A DNA stretch of 64,000 nt from Sanderia malayensis (GCA_013076295.1 RQOL01000658.1:4409836-4473835); one strand, 5' to 3'. Counted from the stretch's first letter, positions 10,165 through 25,400 are shown. The notes: generated from the letters alone by a model not told the origin. Numbers and translations are program-made.

Positions 10165-10768
10165 TCGTTTGCCAGTTTTGTTTCTATTAGAAAATTGCGC
10201 TTGTTGGCTCATTTGTTCATTTGAAAAACATAAATAGTGTGCCTGATTTTATGGTCTTATTTTAGAGACTCGACCGTGCTTATACAATCACTTTATTTCA
10301 ACTGGTGCAACAAATGTGTCGTTTAATTAATGTACCAACATCTGTTTGGTTATTTATTTTTATCAGCGTTCGACAGAGCTGTGTCAGTAGATTTAGAAAC
10401 CAACTGTTCGAGAATTAACGTTAACGTAACAATAACAGCTCCTGTTATTGTTGCCTTGACGTTTATTCTCGCATGCAATTCGATACTGCGTGAGTGTTTC
10501 TAATAAAATATGTCTTGTCATTGCGAAATACGTCAGTTGTTTTTAACTTTATTCTGGTGATACTCAGGTAAGCCTGACAACATGCATGCTTCCTATGATG
10601 CCGAAAGTGCAGATTATTTCAAGGCAACAATTGTTTAGTAGCTAACTTGTATGAATTTCCTCTCCTTCCCCAACTTACAAGGGATACGAAAATTGCATAT
10701 ATTTTCCACCAGTATATTTCTGTGCTCTATTTCATCCCCAATGAACGTCTCATTTTACATTTTAGTTA
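10165..10768. other. Intergenic, downstream of HAUS2
   Basis: This is HAUS2 3' flank, with AATAAA at 10502-10507. I see no further gene; the short open frames here lack any recognisable content. Confidence 0.5.
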
Positions 10769-11117
10769 CTTTAATCGGAGAAACTTTCGCGGGAAGAAAC
10801 TTTCGCGAGGCGAAAAAAACGCGAAATTTCTAGAATTAACTTTCGCGTTTTAGGCAAAATCGGATATTTTGCGAGAATAAACTTTCGCGAATTCCAAGTC
10901 TGAACAGAAACTTTAAACAGAAACCTTGAAGTATTTTTTATTCAAAGTGAAACTTTTTCATAAATTTCGCGAATTTCCAATTTTGAAATTTTTATCAAGA
11001 ATAAACTTTCGCGAATTTCATATTTTAGAAAATTTCGCGCAATAAACTTTCGCGAATTTAGGCCAAAAACGCGAAAATCGCGAAAGTTTCTTCCCGCGAA
11101 AGTTTCTCCGATTAAAG
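10769..11117. mobile_element. MITE with about 38-bp inverted repeats, TA-flanked
   Basis: Left end CTTTAATCGGAGAAACTTTC is mirrored at the right end, with inner continuation GCGGGAAGAAACTTTCGCG on both arms. TA flanks both sides (10767-10768 and 11118-11119), as for Tc1/mariner-type target duplications. The interior has many AAACTTTCGCGA repeats and no coding capacity, so it is non-autonomous. Confidence 0.88.
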
Positions 11118-12092
11118 TAGACTGCGCGCGTATTGCAGGAAATACGGTATTCTTCTATTTCACGGTAGCAACTTCAGTTGATAACGTGTTTAAAACCAGC
11201 TGGAGTGGAGCGTGCATTTCCCGTCGGAAACGTGCATTTCCCGTCCAGAACAATAGATTTTGAGGCTTTCCCGCGGCTTTGCGCTTTCTTTGCGTATTAC
11301 ACGCGCACGATTGGATTCAGATCAAATCAAACAAATCAACCATCAACCAAACCATGGTGGATTTGCCTTCAGTTCTTCGAAGTTGGACAGACACGCTGTG
11401 AGTATAAATTTAAATTTCCTGCTGCTTTTCGCTTGCAATGAAATCTGGTTGTCAATTAATTTACCAATGATGAATTCAAGTTAATTTTAAATATATATAC
11501 AGCTAGATATGCCTAAAATACCTAACGGTGCCTGTGGAGTCAGGGTAGGGACAGGCCTAGTCTAGCAAAACGCAAATTATATTTAGGTCCAAACAAAAGT
11601 CGACTTTCCTACAAACTCAGGTCGTAATAGTAGACTTTCTGTGATTTTTGTACTAACTGTATGTATGGCCAGTTGCACTGTAAGTTGAATTTTATCTTTC
11701 AGGCATTTCAAGTAAAGTACTTCAACAGTAGTCCTTGATAAGCATCCAGGACTTATATATTCCAAAAGGATTTTCAAAATGGACTTATTTAAATGGTGAT
11801 TAAATCTCGATTTAATCAGAGTTAATGTGGAAAGAAATGAAATCATCCATTCCTTGTTATTTGCACACAGCAAAGTGCTGATGGGTTGATAAGAATCCGA
11901 TCCCCGATCCTGCAGTGAAATACCCATGGGGTTGGCATCTCCAATATCGTTGTCAGTCGACGCCTTTCATCTCCTCTCCTTTGAGGTATTTATTTGTATG
12001 AACCATAGGTGGGTTAATCATTGTTTTACGAGTGTGCTTCGCACACGTTCAATTCAATTCTAAGATTTGTCTTCCTGATTTATTGGTTTTTA
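11118..12092. other. Intergenic, with a possible orphan first exon
   Basis: A direct duplication of CGTGCATTTCCCGTC occurs near 11210-11245. At about 11354 an ATG in good Kozak context (ACCATGG) opens 15 codons that end at a consensus donor (GTGAGT near 11399). It could be a first exon of CLEC16A or of another transcript, but no partner exon can be proved. Confidence 0.3.
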
Positions 12093-12857
12093 CAGTGGAA
12101 TCCCGCTATAACGAACTCTGTAGGGACCGGAAAATAGTTCGCAATAGCGGGAGTTTGTTGTACAGAAGGGACATTTTTTATGAAGAATTCCAAACACAAA
12201 TGGACCAGAATGTCTGTTCGACCCTCGATCAAGTATTCGCGTTTAAATGGCACACTATATTGTTCCAAAAAACAGTTTCCAGGATGACAACAGTTATTGC
12301 TCTGATAGATTGCAACAGGAAAAACGCTCAAGCATGTTTAACAATGAAACATCGCAAAGCAAAGTCGATATTACCACTTGATGTCAATTTTTTCATTACT
12401 ATTTCTATTTTATCTACTTTTATTTCTTTCTGTTCTGTTGAACAAAAAAATCAGTGATATGTTTTTGTTCCTTATTGTTTCTCATTGCTACGTCATAATT
12501 TCGAAATGAAATTGATCTTCTTCGATTTCGTTCCTTATTTCCGCACAAAAAAGGCCCGATGTTTGAAGTCCATCCAGAGCTTGAAAAACTTCACCTTTGA
12601 GCTTGAAAAACTTCACCCTTGAGCTTGAAAATTTCACCCTTCGCGATAAGTTTTCTCCAAAATTCGTTATATCGAGGGTATTTGTGGTCAGGGGATCGGA
12701 AGTTTGGTTCGTAATAACGAAAGTTCGCTATATCCAGGGTTCGTTATATAGGGAGCATTTACAGTATTTACTTCCCAGAATCCAAGAGATCGGAGTTTTA
12801 GTTCGTAATAGCGGGAAGTTCGTTATAAGCGGGGATCGTTATAGCGAGATTCCACTG
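12093..12857. mobile_element. MITE of pogo/Tigger-like type, TA-flanked
   Basis: The ends are inverted: CAGTGGAATCCCGCTATAAC on the left, and CAGTGGAATCTCGCTATAAC read inward from the right. TA occurs on both sides (12091-12092, 12858-12859). Terminal CAGTGGAA with ATATAACGAA-like subterminal repeats and a TA target are typical of pogo/Tigger-derived MITEs. No transposase is encoded; the open frames inside are chance. Confidence 0.88.
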
Positions 12858-13403
12858 TACTTGTATCTTGAAACGATTCTGAGGGTTCTGCAGTATTTCT
12901 ACATCATTTCCTATTCTATTGCTACCGTGTTGAAGCCGTTCGGCTTCTTGTTTCACTTCGTCGTGAGCTACCAACAGGTTAACTAACCTTTGATTTGATG
13001 TGTCATCATTCTCCGTCGGGAAGGTGGGGCATAATCGCACATGCGCACTCTCCATTTACAAAGAAGGAATTTGAGAAACAGTCGATTTTCAGTTTGGTTC
13101 AGAGTTATACCTACTTACTCATTGTTCAATAAATAATAAATGAATTGTTGATTAATGCGAGGAGCATTTCATCTGAAAAGTCTGTTATTGATGCTTACCA
13201 ACTTGAACAGAAGATACTGGACTTCTTATGTGCAAATACAGCTAGCTGTGGAGATTTAATTTATAGTTGCTTTTGCTCTTTGCCTGTAGGCCTATGTTAT
13301 TAGGCTTGGATTGTCTGCTTGATATTCAGATATTTATATTTGTAATTGTGTAACCCATGGAATAAGCTATCCTTACAGCGTTAGTACTACTTTCCCCATA
13401 AAA

Positions 13404-16400
13404 ATGTTCCAAAGACCGAGAAATTGGATTTCAGAAGTTGTATGGAAGCCGAAAGCAGCCCATTCCTTGGAGAAATTAAAGTAAGTTATGAAATAAAATA
13501 TTGTTGATTTCATTGATAAGCAGATAGGCGTAATGTTTTTCTATTTCTGTCAGTAATGTATGATAACGACAATAGTAGATCTGAGGATATTATATTTGGG
13601 ATATTCTTTTAATCTTTGAAATTATTGTTTTTAATCCACAGATATTTGCATTTCATTCTAACCAAGAACAGTGTAGTGAATGAAAATAACAAGCATCTTC
13701 TTGTGGAAACATTAAGATCAATTGCTGAGATATTGATTTGGGGAGACCAGAATGACTCTTCTGTTTTTGAGTAAGTTGTGTTTCAATTTTCCAAAGCACA
13801 TATTTTGGCTATCTCTGCAAACTGAAAGCTACATTGCATTAATTTAGTGACTCCTGTCAAGTATTAACTTCAAATTCCATCAATGGCACTGGTACTAAGC
13901 TAGTCTGGTCTGCATTGTTATAACACATAGACACAATCTATCCTACATTAACCTGTGAACCTTGTAATCCTATTATAGGATTGTTTTAAGATTTTTTTAA
14001 AATTTCTAGTATGGAATAATTATGATTGGAAAGTAACCTTTTTATGAAGCAGTCTCTTTCAGGCACTGGCCACCTTTCTCATTGCCTCATTCACAAAAAT
14101 TTCTTTTCTGTTTGAATTTTGTTACAAACTTCCATTTTTATATTGCTATAGCTTCTTCTTGGAAAAGAACATGCTGCTATTTTTTCTGAAGATAATGACA
14201 CAAAAGTGTGGAACATATGTTACTGTTCAACTTCTCCAAACTCTCAACATTTTGTTTGAGAACATCAGGCATGAAACATCACTTTGTAAGTATTTTCATC
14301 ATCCCGAAGTTTTTCAACAAGGATTTGTTTTTGAACCCTGTAGAATAGAAATCTCACATGTCACTGCACTACAATGTGTATTATATTGAGGGCTTTTAAC
14401 AATCTAGATTTCAGAATTGTGTGGTTATGGCAATTGTTATGTGTCTTATATATAATTGTAATAAATATGCATGGTGTCTGAATTCTATAGATTACCAGGA
14501 TAGATACCTTATCTAATATGTCTTCATTCTTTCTTTTTTAATTTGAGGGTTCTAATATGATGATATTATAATTTCTATTTCCATTTGTGTCACCCTCAAC
14601 CCTTATTTCCACCACCTTTATTCGTAATCAATGATTTTAATACTATTTTTGTTACAGACTTTCTTTTATCAAACAACCATGTTAACTCAATCATTGTTCA
14701 TAAATTTGACTTCTCAAATGAAGAGGTAACCTAGCATTGTTATTCCACATTGCTATTAGTCTACAGATTTTAGTACTTGTTTGAAATTTAACTTGTAATT
14801 TCTCACTCAATGTTATATTTTTAAAGGTCTTGGCTTACTACATCTCATTTTTGAAGACTCTTTCATTGAAACTGAATAAACACACAGTTAATTTTTATTT
14901 CAATGAGGTATTCGAAATTTCATCATTTTGCCTTCATTAAATTTCTTTGTTACCTTCATTATTTCTCAACCATCTCATCATGCCAGCATAAACAATTTTT
15001 CTGAGAAAAACAATTCTTGTTTACCAGCAAAAGAACGATTTCCCTCTCTACACTGAGGGCATCAAATTTTTCAATCATCCAGAAAGTATGGTTCGAATCG
15101 CTGTCCGAACGCTAACTCTCAATGTATACAGAGGTGAGTGTGATATCTTCTTCAGATGTGAGAAAATTAGTATTTTCAAGTTAACGTCTATAACTATTTG
15201 TGTTTCCACAATTGTACATCAAATGTGGCCATTACAAGATAGTGCCTTTAGAACACCTTTTTGAACTATGTATACATCATAGATGATCGTGTTGTTAAAC
15301 TCAACATTTGTTTACCACCTGAAGATATATCGTTCTGCTTTGTTTGTCAATGGAGCTGAAATAATTTCCAGGGGGGGTGGCTACCTAACAATTTGATATA
15401 CTTGAGCTTCATAGATACTATGTCATATTGATAAGATACTGTGCAACTAAGCTTACTAACTAAGCATAAAATTTTGCTGTCTTAAATTGAATTGACGACA
15501 ATATCTTGTTTACAGTTGGACACGAAAACATGTTGAATTTCATTTGTGATAAAACTGCGAATCCCTATTTCTCGAATCTCGTCTGGTTCATTGGCAAACA
15601 TGCAATTGAATTGGATGACTGCGTCATGATCGAGTCAGAGTAAGAAATTCGATTTTTTAATCTTTGATTCAAGAAGGCGAATCAATAGCCCGAGTTGAAT
15701 TGAATTGTGGGAGTGAATTGAATTGACAACGAGTGAATTGAATTCACTCCCAGCCCTACCGAACAAGTATTAACAATGCGTCATTCCTCTACTTTTTCTT
15801 CCAGTCATTTGAAGTGTGATCGGTTGAAAATGTGGGTAGCCGACCATTTGGATCACCTTCACTATCTACACGATATACTGTGCCTGGAAATCGATAAATT
15901 GAACATGATTCTTACGGATCATCTGTTGAATAGATTGCTCATACCATTATATGTTTATTCTTTACCATCTCAAGTTGAAAACTCGGTAAGGGACTTATAA
16001 CACCAAGCTATCCATACAATAACACAGTGAAATAAAAATAAAAGCTTCAAGCTACTTATCAAGTTGACTTGATAACGGGTCAAGCCCGATTTGTTGTTAT
16101 TCTTTATTTCAAGCAGCTTGAAGCTTTTATTTTGATTTTACTTTGTTATTATATATGCAGCTAGACACGCCACAAAGAATTTCTATCCATGCAACGCCCT
16201 TAGTTTACAAGGAAATTTCTCGTTATACGTTTGCAGTTGATCTTTGATAAGCAGACCACTTTTTAAGTCGCCTTCTTCAATGTCTGAATATTTTATTCTT
16301 GATTTTGGTTTTCTAAATTTGTCCCCTATGTTTGAACCACAGTTGCTCGAGCTCTGATTAACTCGAACAAAGTTTTTTATAACCTGTGGGTGTGTAACTC

Positions 16401-19400
16401 ATTGACTACAGCTGTACTTTTATTTATTCAACCGAAATGACTTGTTTTCAATTTATTTCAGGCGAAACACGAAAGAGTTTGCATCGGTAGATTGGTGTCA
16501 CTGTTTCTTCTTTCCCAGGTTGGCTGATTTTAACATGCCTTGTTTTTAGTATTCCTTCCCTGTTAGATCTTAATTATTTGAGATGGATTATGTTATCCAT
16601 CTTTACAGATTAATTCTAATTTATGTCTACATTTTCTCGATGATAACTCACATTTTTCTGCTAGATATTGCTTATTATGGACCACGAGCCTCTTATATCC
16701 TGCCTCGTTAACGTTATTCTTCACGATGAAGAAGAGGCGACAAGCACATGCGACTCAAGAGGCTCTCCAGCCTCATTGCGAAAGGTACATACGTTGTCTC
16801 GTTTTCATATCTCATGCTTTGCAGAGATTTGTCTATACAGTTGGCAATGTTATGTCTTTTGCAACCTTTTGTTGAGATTTTGATACCTCGAACCACTATA
16901 CGACAGAATAAAGTTGTTTACGTTAGTGAATGTTCAAGTTACTCAGGGCTTCAACTAAGGAGTATCGAGACTTTGATCTGTTGAACACCAAGTGATAATA
17001 ACGATTAGGGACATCGAGATGTTAAGTGAAAGTAACGATTAGGGACATTGAGATGTTATGTGAAAATAACGATTAGGGACATTCAGATGTTAAGAGTTAA
17101 TAGTTATGCACCCTCAATGTCTGCATCAAGGAATATTGCTCAACCTGTTGAGGAATTTAAATTCAACAGTGTTCATTTAATCGATGTCCAGTCCGTAGTG
17201 TGGACAGTCTTTGAACTGTAGTGTGGACAGTCTACAGAGGTGTAATTGATATGAAAACTGTCGTATCTTTCAGACTCCCGGCTCAGCAAAAGGAACGCCT
17301 GGCATAAGAGCTTTCATTCCTCCACCTGACAGCCTTGAATCTCAATTGGAAGCATCGGGAATCATAATCGACAATTACAATTTAATACAGAAACTAGAAT
17401 CAATATCAAAGGATAGAAGAAAGAAGAACTCAACCTTTTACGTCACAGGTTTGCTATTCTTGCTTTTTATAGTCTCTTCCCTGGAATGATTTAACTACGC
17501 AATCGATAATCGGAGTGAATTTTCATGCGGTTGGTTAAATCGATATTTGAAATTTGATTCGGTTTTCTTTTATTTTAAGATGATGATAGGCAAAGATTGA
17601 AGCGAAGGGAGAGGGAGAAAGCTGGTAATTTTGCGCATTGTACGCATGCGTGCCTAGTGCTACTGTTTGTTTTTTAAAGGTTTCAGCTGTAAAAAGGGCA
17701 ATTAGTTTCCTTATGACCCTAGTCATGATAAATTCAATTTTTGCCTTTAATGGGGAGCTAATTGTATGATGCTATGAATGGAGGTTTCATTCTGCAAATC
17801 TCCAGCTATCCTATGTCTACGCTACAATAAACATAAGGGTGTAAGGGGGTGGGGGTTGAGGGGTGGAATAGCCAAGAACATACAAAATTCATCTAACGAG
17901 AGGTCAGTTTCCTAGCTATTCTTCTGGTCGTAATTCATGTATTGCTTTGTCATTTTTCAGACCAGCAACAAGACAGTTCAGCCGACGAAGATATTTCATC
18001 TTCGAAAGATACAAACAGTCTCCAGAATCAATCCGGAAGTGAAACAGGAAGTGAAAGAAGCTTTCCAATGCTTCAAATGGATGAAAAAAATCAAACTGCT
18101 GTTTCACCCGGTATATATCTTGCATATTTCCATTCAAAAGGCTTTATGTAGTGAAATCAGAACTTGAGAAATTTCGAAATTTGCTCATTGGAGCATATTT
18201 CTTTTCGCTCGTTATCAGCTGAAATTATTTGCAGTGTACTGTATTCTGCGCAATGCAATGCACTCCACCCTACGCTATTGAACTATGACGTCATTGTCTC
18301 CATGGCTTCATAATTTCACTACCATTTGTTTTACAACAATGAAATCGTTTTCATTGGTTCAAGCTATAACACTGTCCATAATTTCCTGTCTGCTATACTG
18401 CAACACAGAATAGAGATAATACAGAAGGCCGACTCGAGCATTTTCGATGGTCACGCATGTAAGCGAGGTTAAGGACTCCAAAACACGTGTTATGTAATAT
18501 GCTAGACATAATAAATAAAAAAAACAATAATTAGGCCTTCGTTTTGTTATTCCGTGTATCAGTAAAAGTTTCTTCACTTGTATGCAACGCCCTTTTAATG
18601 ACATTCACACACAACACCCGCTTTCCCTGCCACAGCATTTTGTCACTATCCGCCATTAAACACGGGCCTATTCTCTGTTCTATTCTCGTTTTCATGTCGC
18701 CAGTGTTCGGCCCATTGGTTCGGCCACTGGCGACATGAAAACGAGTTTAAGGACTCCACAAAATCCATGACCATGAACTTCAAAGGATACCGACACGAGT
18801 TGGCCTTCTGTATTATCTCTATTCTGTGACTGCAATCAGCACCCAGTTTCAATTATCTTTTCCGTCCACAGAGTAATGTAACTGACATAAGATGTTTTTT
18901 TACAAAATTAAAATATACCCACAAAAGATATGTTGGAATTTCATGTAAAATGTCTACCAAAGATGTCATCAATAAAATATCTCCGGGATATTTCCAACTT
19001 TCCCACAGTCTAAATACTTAGCATCCGTTGACAATTTTAAAGTTAAGCATTCGGTTGCATATTTGTGAGAACTTCTCTATGTTATGAATAAAGCTACGAC
19101 TTTTATTTATTATGTTGTGTTTGTGCTTGTTGTACCGTGCCTCTAACTTAAGTCATATGACTTGTTTCACAGATAGTCAAAGCATGATTTGTGCAATGCC
19201 CGAAGCAACGTCCGAAGAAATTCAAAGTCAAATGACAGTAAGAGACTGTTGATCGTCACGAGTTATTTTAATTTCCAAATAAAACCTCCTTTGCAAACAA
19301 CCATTCAATTCGGATTTTTTGTTCTTTTCCAGTTACTGTCTGTAACGTCAATATTTTCTTTGATCTTTCAGAATTTACACAGCCAAATAAATAGTGGGTA

Positions 19401-22400
19401 AGTTTAGTTTGAGATGATTAACAATTTGCATTATGAGATCTGGCGGTATACCATTCCACTATTGTTACTTGTTTTTCCTTTTTTTGGATTTAATCTTTCG
19501 TGGTTCTCGGTAACTGCTGACTTTCTTTAGCAAATCTTCTTCCTTATCTAGTTTTTCTTCTCTTTGAGAAATTTTGTTTGGTTCAGGCATGCAAATACAC
19601 GCCTTTATTATTCATGTCTCTAGTTTCTTCTTGCTCGGGGTAAGCTAAGCCAAAATGAACAAAATTTCTCAAGGAATAGAAAAATTTCGGAAAAGAGAAA
19701 AAAGACTTTAGGCAAAAAAGTAGATTTGATAAATTAAAGGAAGCAGATGTTTTGATATGATTTGCGCCCTCCATATAGATCTAGGTCTTATCATTAGAGC
19801 AAGTAGTTACTCGCCTATTTCCTGCTGATATTTCAAACACAGTTTGCTTTGATTTACAGGGTTTTTCTAAAAAGCATTTATTCCACATTTGATTGTACTC
19901 GTGGCGACAGTGAAGCGTTATTTGCAATTAGCTTTTTCTATGCTTTATTGAACAATAAAGGTATATTCAAAATCTCGTATATGCTCTTACCCTCAAATTT
20001 CTTAATCTCTATAAATATTCCCTTATTTTTTCAAGAACCTGTTTATATTCTTGCTCTATATTTTCTCTATTTACATATGTTCTGTATATGCATTTAACTA
20101 TATTGTATATTGTGTATTGTATTTATATAAAATATCTGTTTTTTATGAAATAATTTATTGTTTTTTAGGTATTGACAGAAGTATTTTAGAGCATGCCAAA
20201 ATATCGTTGCCAGAGGTGAATGGTATCATTTAAATACCATAATGCAAATACCATAATGCCCATCGTATTGAATACAATAGCAAATATGTTTTGAATTTAA
20301 TTTGATTTGATTTTGTAATTATTTTGAAGGTCTGTGATGATTATAGTGATGAGCTGATGGAGCATCTTATTTCAATTCTTGAACAAGGTGCAAGAGATGG
20401 TAAGACGATTTTTAATACTTTTTATGCACGTGCCTTGACTCAAATCTTATGAATAAAAAGTGGATTGGTGGATTTCTTTTAACATTCATTAGTATATCCA
20501 TTGACCAGCGCGTTCTTGAATACACTTTTTTTAATAAGCAACCGCTCAATAAGCAACTAGGGCTGGATTGACCCTAACATTAAGCAACTCGAGGGCTCAA
20601 TTGAATTACTGTTAACAACTAAGAATTCAAACGTCATTTATTTTCACATGCCAAAACTGGCTTTTTATGTTGAAGTTCTTGACTAACATTAATTTACACT
20701 TACTATCTCTTAAGCCTTGTGTTGTAGGCGTTACAGTTGATGATTTTGACCCACGAACTTAGGGAGTGGTACCCTGGGGACAGGAGAGGCTGTTATAGGT
20801 ACAAAAAATTTTAAGCAACTGTTAAGCAACTTTGAGGGTAAAATATCCGAAATTTTAAGCAACTTTCAGGGCTGGACCAAATTCTAGTTGCTTATTAAAA
20901 AAACTGTATGATCATATTACTGCCACTGGGACACAAATATAATTTAATTCTTATTTATTCCTATTGTCAGACCATATGTTCTTTATTTGGGCTAACCACC
21001 TGTCTGATTAAAGAGTTTACTTATCGCAAACCTAATTACATTATTAACTGATGCAATTTTATATCCAAGTGTAGTTTGTATATAGAACCATTGAACCAAG
21101 TCTGAGTGATTTCCCTAACTAATTCTTGCAACTTTGCTGCTTACTCTATCAAGACAGCATGCGAATATCATATATCATTGAAATTTTTCATGAAAATACC
21201 TTTTGCTTGGATTTTCAGAATTACCTTGTGAGGTTTGTCAGTAAATCCCAAGGTGGAACTGAAGCATTTGACTCTTTCAAGAGTTTGTTGACAATATGAT
21301 TATTGATATGATACAATAAGTACGCCTTATTGCCATCTAAAGCTGTTAGAGCAAATAAAAAAGCTTCAAGTGAAATTCGTCGGAAATCAATTGATCTAAT
21401 AACTAATTTCGAAAATGCTTATAATAAGTACATTAAAAGAAACATTAAAAGTAATCAACAGTTCCAAACGTGTAAATCTCAAGTTGATACCACAATTGGC
21501 TCTCCGAAAAATCATTTTTGACTTGGATAAGAAAATAGCTTCGAGACAAATGATTATTATAAAAGTTTCAGTTGATATCTCCTTACAAGCATTACTAGGC
21601 AATCTACGTTGTTCTTTCACAAATTCTTTTAAAAAGGCAAATTTTTTACCTGTACACGCATTTTTTTACAAGCAACTGCTCTATAAGCAAGGCAGTACTC
21701 GGCAAGGCAAAAAGTTGAGCAGTGTTTATCACTATTACTTTAACTAACAAAATATAAAATCTAAGTACATTCTTTTTGTTTTTCTTTCTTATTTTTGTAA
21801 TTGTCCTCCCGTGTTTCTGGTATTTCTTTTTATTGTTTGATTTTCCACCGCTCTTCACTTTTTCCCAATTTTATCGTTTTATTTTATATTTTTCTTTCTT
21901 TCTCTAATTTTCTCCTTGTTTATGTTTCTATTTTCTATTTCCTTTTTTGTTGTTTTTTCCTTTGTTCATGATTTTTATTTGTCTTTTCTTATTTTTGTTT
22001 TGTTTTTTCTTTCACCCTTTCTTCCTTATCTTTACGTTCTGTGTTTTCGCTTAACACTTTCAAATCAAACTGTCCATGTTCCATCGCTTTTCCACAGGAT
22101 CAAAAGTTCGATTAGTTACATTGGAAATGGCTATCACGGTGCTGAAATTATTAGCAGTGAAAGACAATCAAAGCAGACTGAAAGATTTTCACTTCGCCAT
22201 GATTGAGGTAAGCTTTCTCTTATAATGTGTTAATTGCCTAATTTGACCAACATTGCATTTGTTTTTTACATCTTAATACTGCTTTTATCAAACGTCAAAA
22301 GGCAATACTTTCCCATTTTGAACTGCAGGATTTTCCTAAAACTTTTGCCATTTTGTTTTAGAATGCTCGTGAAGCAAGCACCTTTCAGTTGAGAAACTTT

Positions 22401-25400
22401 TACAGGGTAAATTTTCTTTTTAAAATTTTTTTTAATACAATGCATGCTGGAGCTTAGTTGTTATTTTCGAAATGATCTTATTTTTATGTTTTCATTACGA
22501 GGCTTTCCCCTTTTCAGGCCGATGAGATATTTCTAGAGATGTTTGAGTGTGAATACCACCAAGTTAAGGTGCATATTTAACGTTTTCAATGCTAACCAAG
22601 ACAATTTTATCGAACCAACTGTAGCCTGTTCAAGTCTCATTCTGATGATATCATACACTGATTTTAGACGAGGCTGAATTGTAGCTACTAGCATTTAATC
22701 AAGGGACTGGCTGAATATTAATCTTGTCATATGTTGAGATTGTAGATGTCGTGATTGTAGATTGTAGTTGAGATTATAGATAAAGTATCCCTTCAATTTC
22801 TACTAAATTATAACATTCTATCATTATCATGTGATGGTCTTTTTCTTTAGAATAAACCAATTAACGTACAGTACGTTATGATGGACTCATCTTTGCTTCT
22901 TCCGCCAACTAACACACCGCTGACTGGTATTGAATTCAAGAACAGACTACCTTGTGGTGAAGAAGAACGAGCCAGGAGGGTTAGCGATATTTCCATGTGC
23001 CTTGTTTGCTTGTTTGCTTGTTTGCGTGTTTACGTGTTTACGTGTTTACATGTTTACATGTTTACTTGCTTACTTGCTTACTTGAGGAGTTGCTTGCTTG
23101 AGCACTTACTTGCTTCTTGTTTAATTTATCAATTTTTTGTTTCCAGGCAATCCGTGTCTTTCTGCTTCTGCGCGATCTCTGTTTATTGATTCGAAATGAA
23201 AGGGAGATCTATCTACCGTTAAATAAAATCGAAAACCCGGTCAATCAAGATGATGTTCTTGATCTTAGTAAGTTTACATATCATTGATATTTTTGTTGCA
23301 CTAAGGTATAGAATTGTTACATGAAGTAATATTTCTTCTCTGACGATCTAACTGATATTATTTTATCCAGTTCATGATATTTCTTCTGAGATAGTACACC
23401 AAACTTTGCACCAGAGTCCGACCAGTCTCTTATTTGCAATATTAAAGGCGTTATTCTTGTTTTTACAGATAACAGTGACTTAATTGCTTGTACTGTTGTA
23501 TCGACAAATCGGTAAGAATTAAAGCGATCTGTTTTGTGGTAGAAACAATGCCTATGTAACCTTAAGATTAATTTATTTCCTCTCATTTGCAAGCAGCCCC
23601 AGTGGCGCAATGGACTAGCGCGTTGGACTTCTAATTCAAAGGTTGTGGGTTCGACTCCCATCTGGGGTGGTCGCTGCTGCATATTTTTCTTTGAGCTAAA
23701 TTTATTTCTTCATTATTATTTTCATTTTTTCTTATCGATTTTAAATTTATTATTTTTATGTTTTTATGTTTTTAATTTAGTTTCTCTGTTTTTATTATTT
23801 TTTTTAACTCGATTTTGGGATTAATTTTGATAATTTTTATTTTGCTATGCTGTCAGCCTTAGCCCAGCCCAGCCCAAGCCTTTCCAATGTGTTTTGTTAA
23901 ATTTTGATTTTTTGTCTCGTGCTGTTTTATATTTTGATCTATAAATGTGCAATACAACTTTCCAAACATATTTATTAAAAATAATAGATTTTTTATTTAT
24001 CATTTGCAGGCAGCATTTGCGAAGGTTTCTTGTTATTGATTCGACCCAGTTCATGCTAGTTGAACCTGACACAAGTAAACTTGGCTGGGGTGTCGTCAAA
24101 TTCATTGCATTACTACAGGTCAGTAAGTTGCCCCTTTTGGGGGCTATCTAAGGGGTGTATATAGATCGATTTAGGACAAGGACATAGATTGATAGACTCT
24201 ACCCTAAGGCTTATGTCGTACGTCGCTGTATATATCAAAGTCAGCAATAAGATAAAAATGTGATTGACAGCCCAAATGGCACTCCCAACTCCCAACACCT
24301 TCAAGGATTACTGAGGAACCAATTCTCTTTCATTTCATTGACTGTTTCAGGTCGATCTCACTCCCAAGGGCATTCATTTTTATGAATACTGTTAACAAGC
24401 CTTGATATCAAAAATTGGTCAATAATGACTCTAAAATATAAAAAATTTCGTACATTGGTAAGAGTACTTCTGCACCAAATGATTTTTGATTGAGCCCTGT
24501 GATAAACAAATGATTGTATTGCTATTTGCAAGGATTTTGCAGCCCCATGTAAACGAGAGAATGATTTTAAATCTTTTTTTCTTTCAAAGGACGTTGAAGC
24601 AACAGCAGACAAAGATGACAGCAGGTCCCTGTCCATCACAGTTCATCGTCCATTTGCTGCAAGAAACAGATCATTAGTAAACCCCCTGCCTCTTCTGTCA
24701 GCCAAGTTCATATTTGATGATTACATACGTTGTATGTCTGCAAGACAGAGACTGCAACGCAGGGGGGCTGCATTGCGACATCGGAAAATGTCAACATTGG
24801 CAAGCCTGCTCGAATTGCCTGTCATGGCAGCGCCACCAGCCCATTTCTACTCACTTGCTCCGTACAACAACAACGCAGCACAACAAGGCTATGTTTGGGC
24901 ACCGTCGTCTCGTACCTATGCAAGTCGGAGCGAGGCTAATCTATCGGACAAATCTTCACCGACAACGTCCGATCGACAAACGCCACCAGTTCGGACAAGT
25001 TCGGAACGGACATTGATGCTCTCACCGCAACATGCGAAGATTCTCGAGAAGAAGAATGAATTCGATAGGACAACAGAGACCAGTGACCAGGTCGATGGCG
25101 GTAATTTTGCGTCGATGTCTCCGGATAGATACGAGAGGCCGATAAAGCTCGACACACCTCGGCCTAAAAATGAAAAACTTCAAATTTCGCAAGCGGAATC
25201 GCTGGCATCTGCGCTCGGCTCGAGGTTTGGTACGGAGGAGCTCGTTGCGCAGGAGGAGAATAGCGAAACTGGTGTTGCTAGGAAACTAACTATAGACGAA
25301 GGAGAAGAAGCGAGTGAAGAATGCACGGATGATGACATGTTTTATGATTGCAAAAACCAGACAACTGCGCGTAAGGATTCACGGGTTTCTGCATCACACG

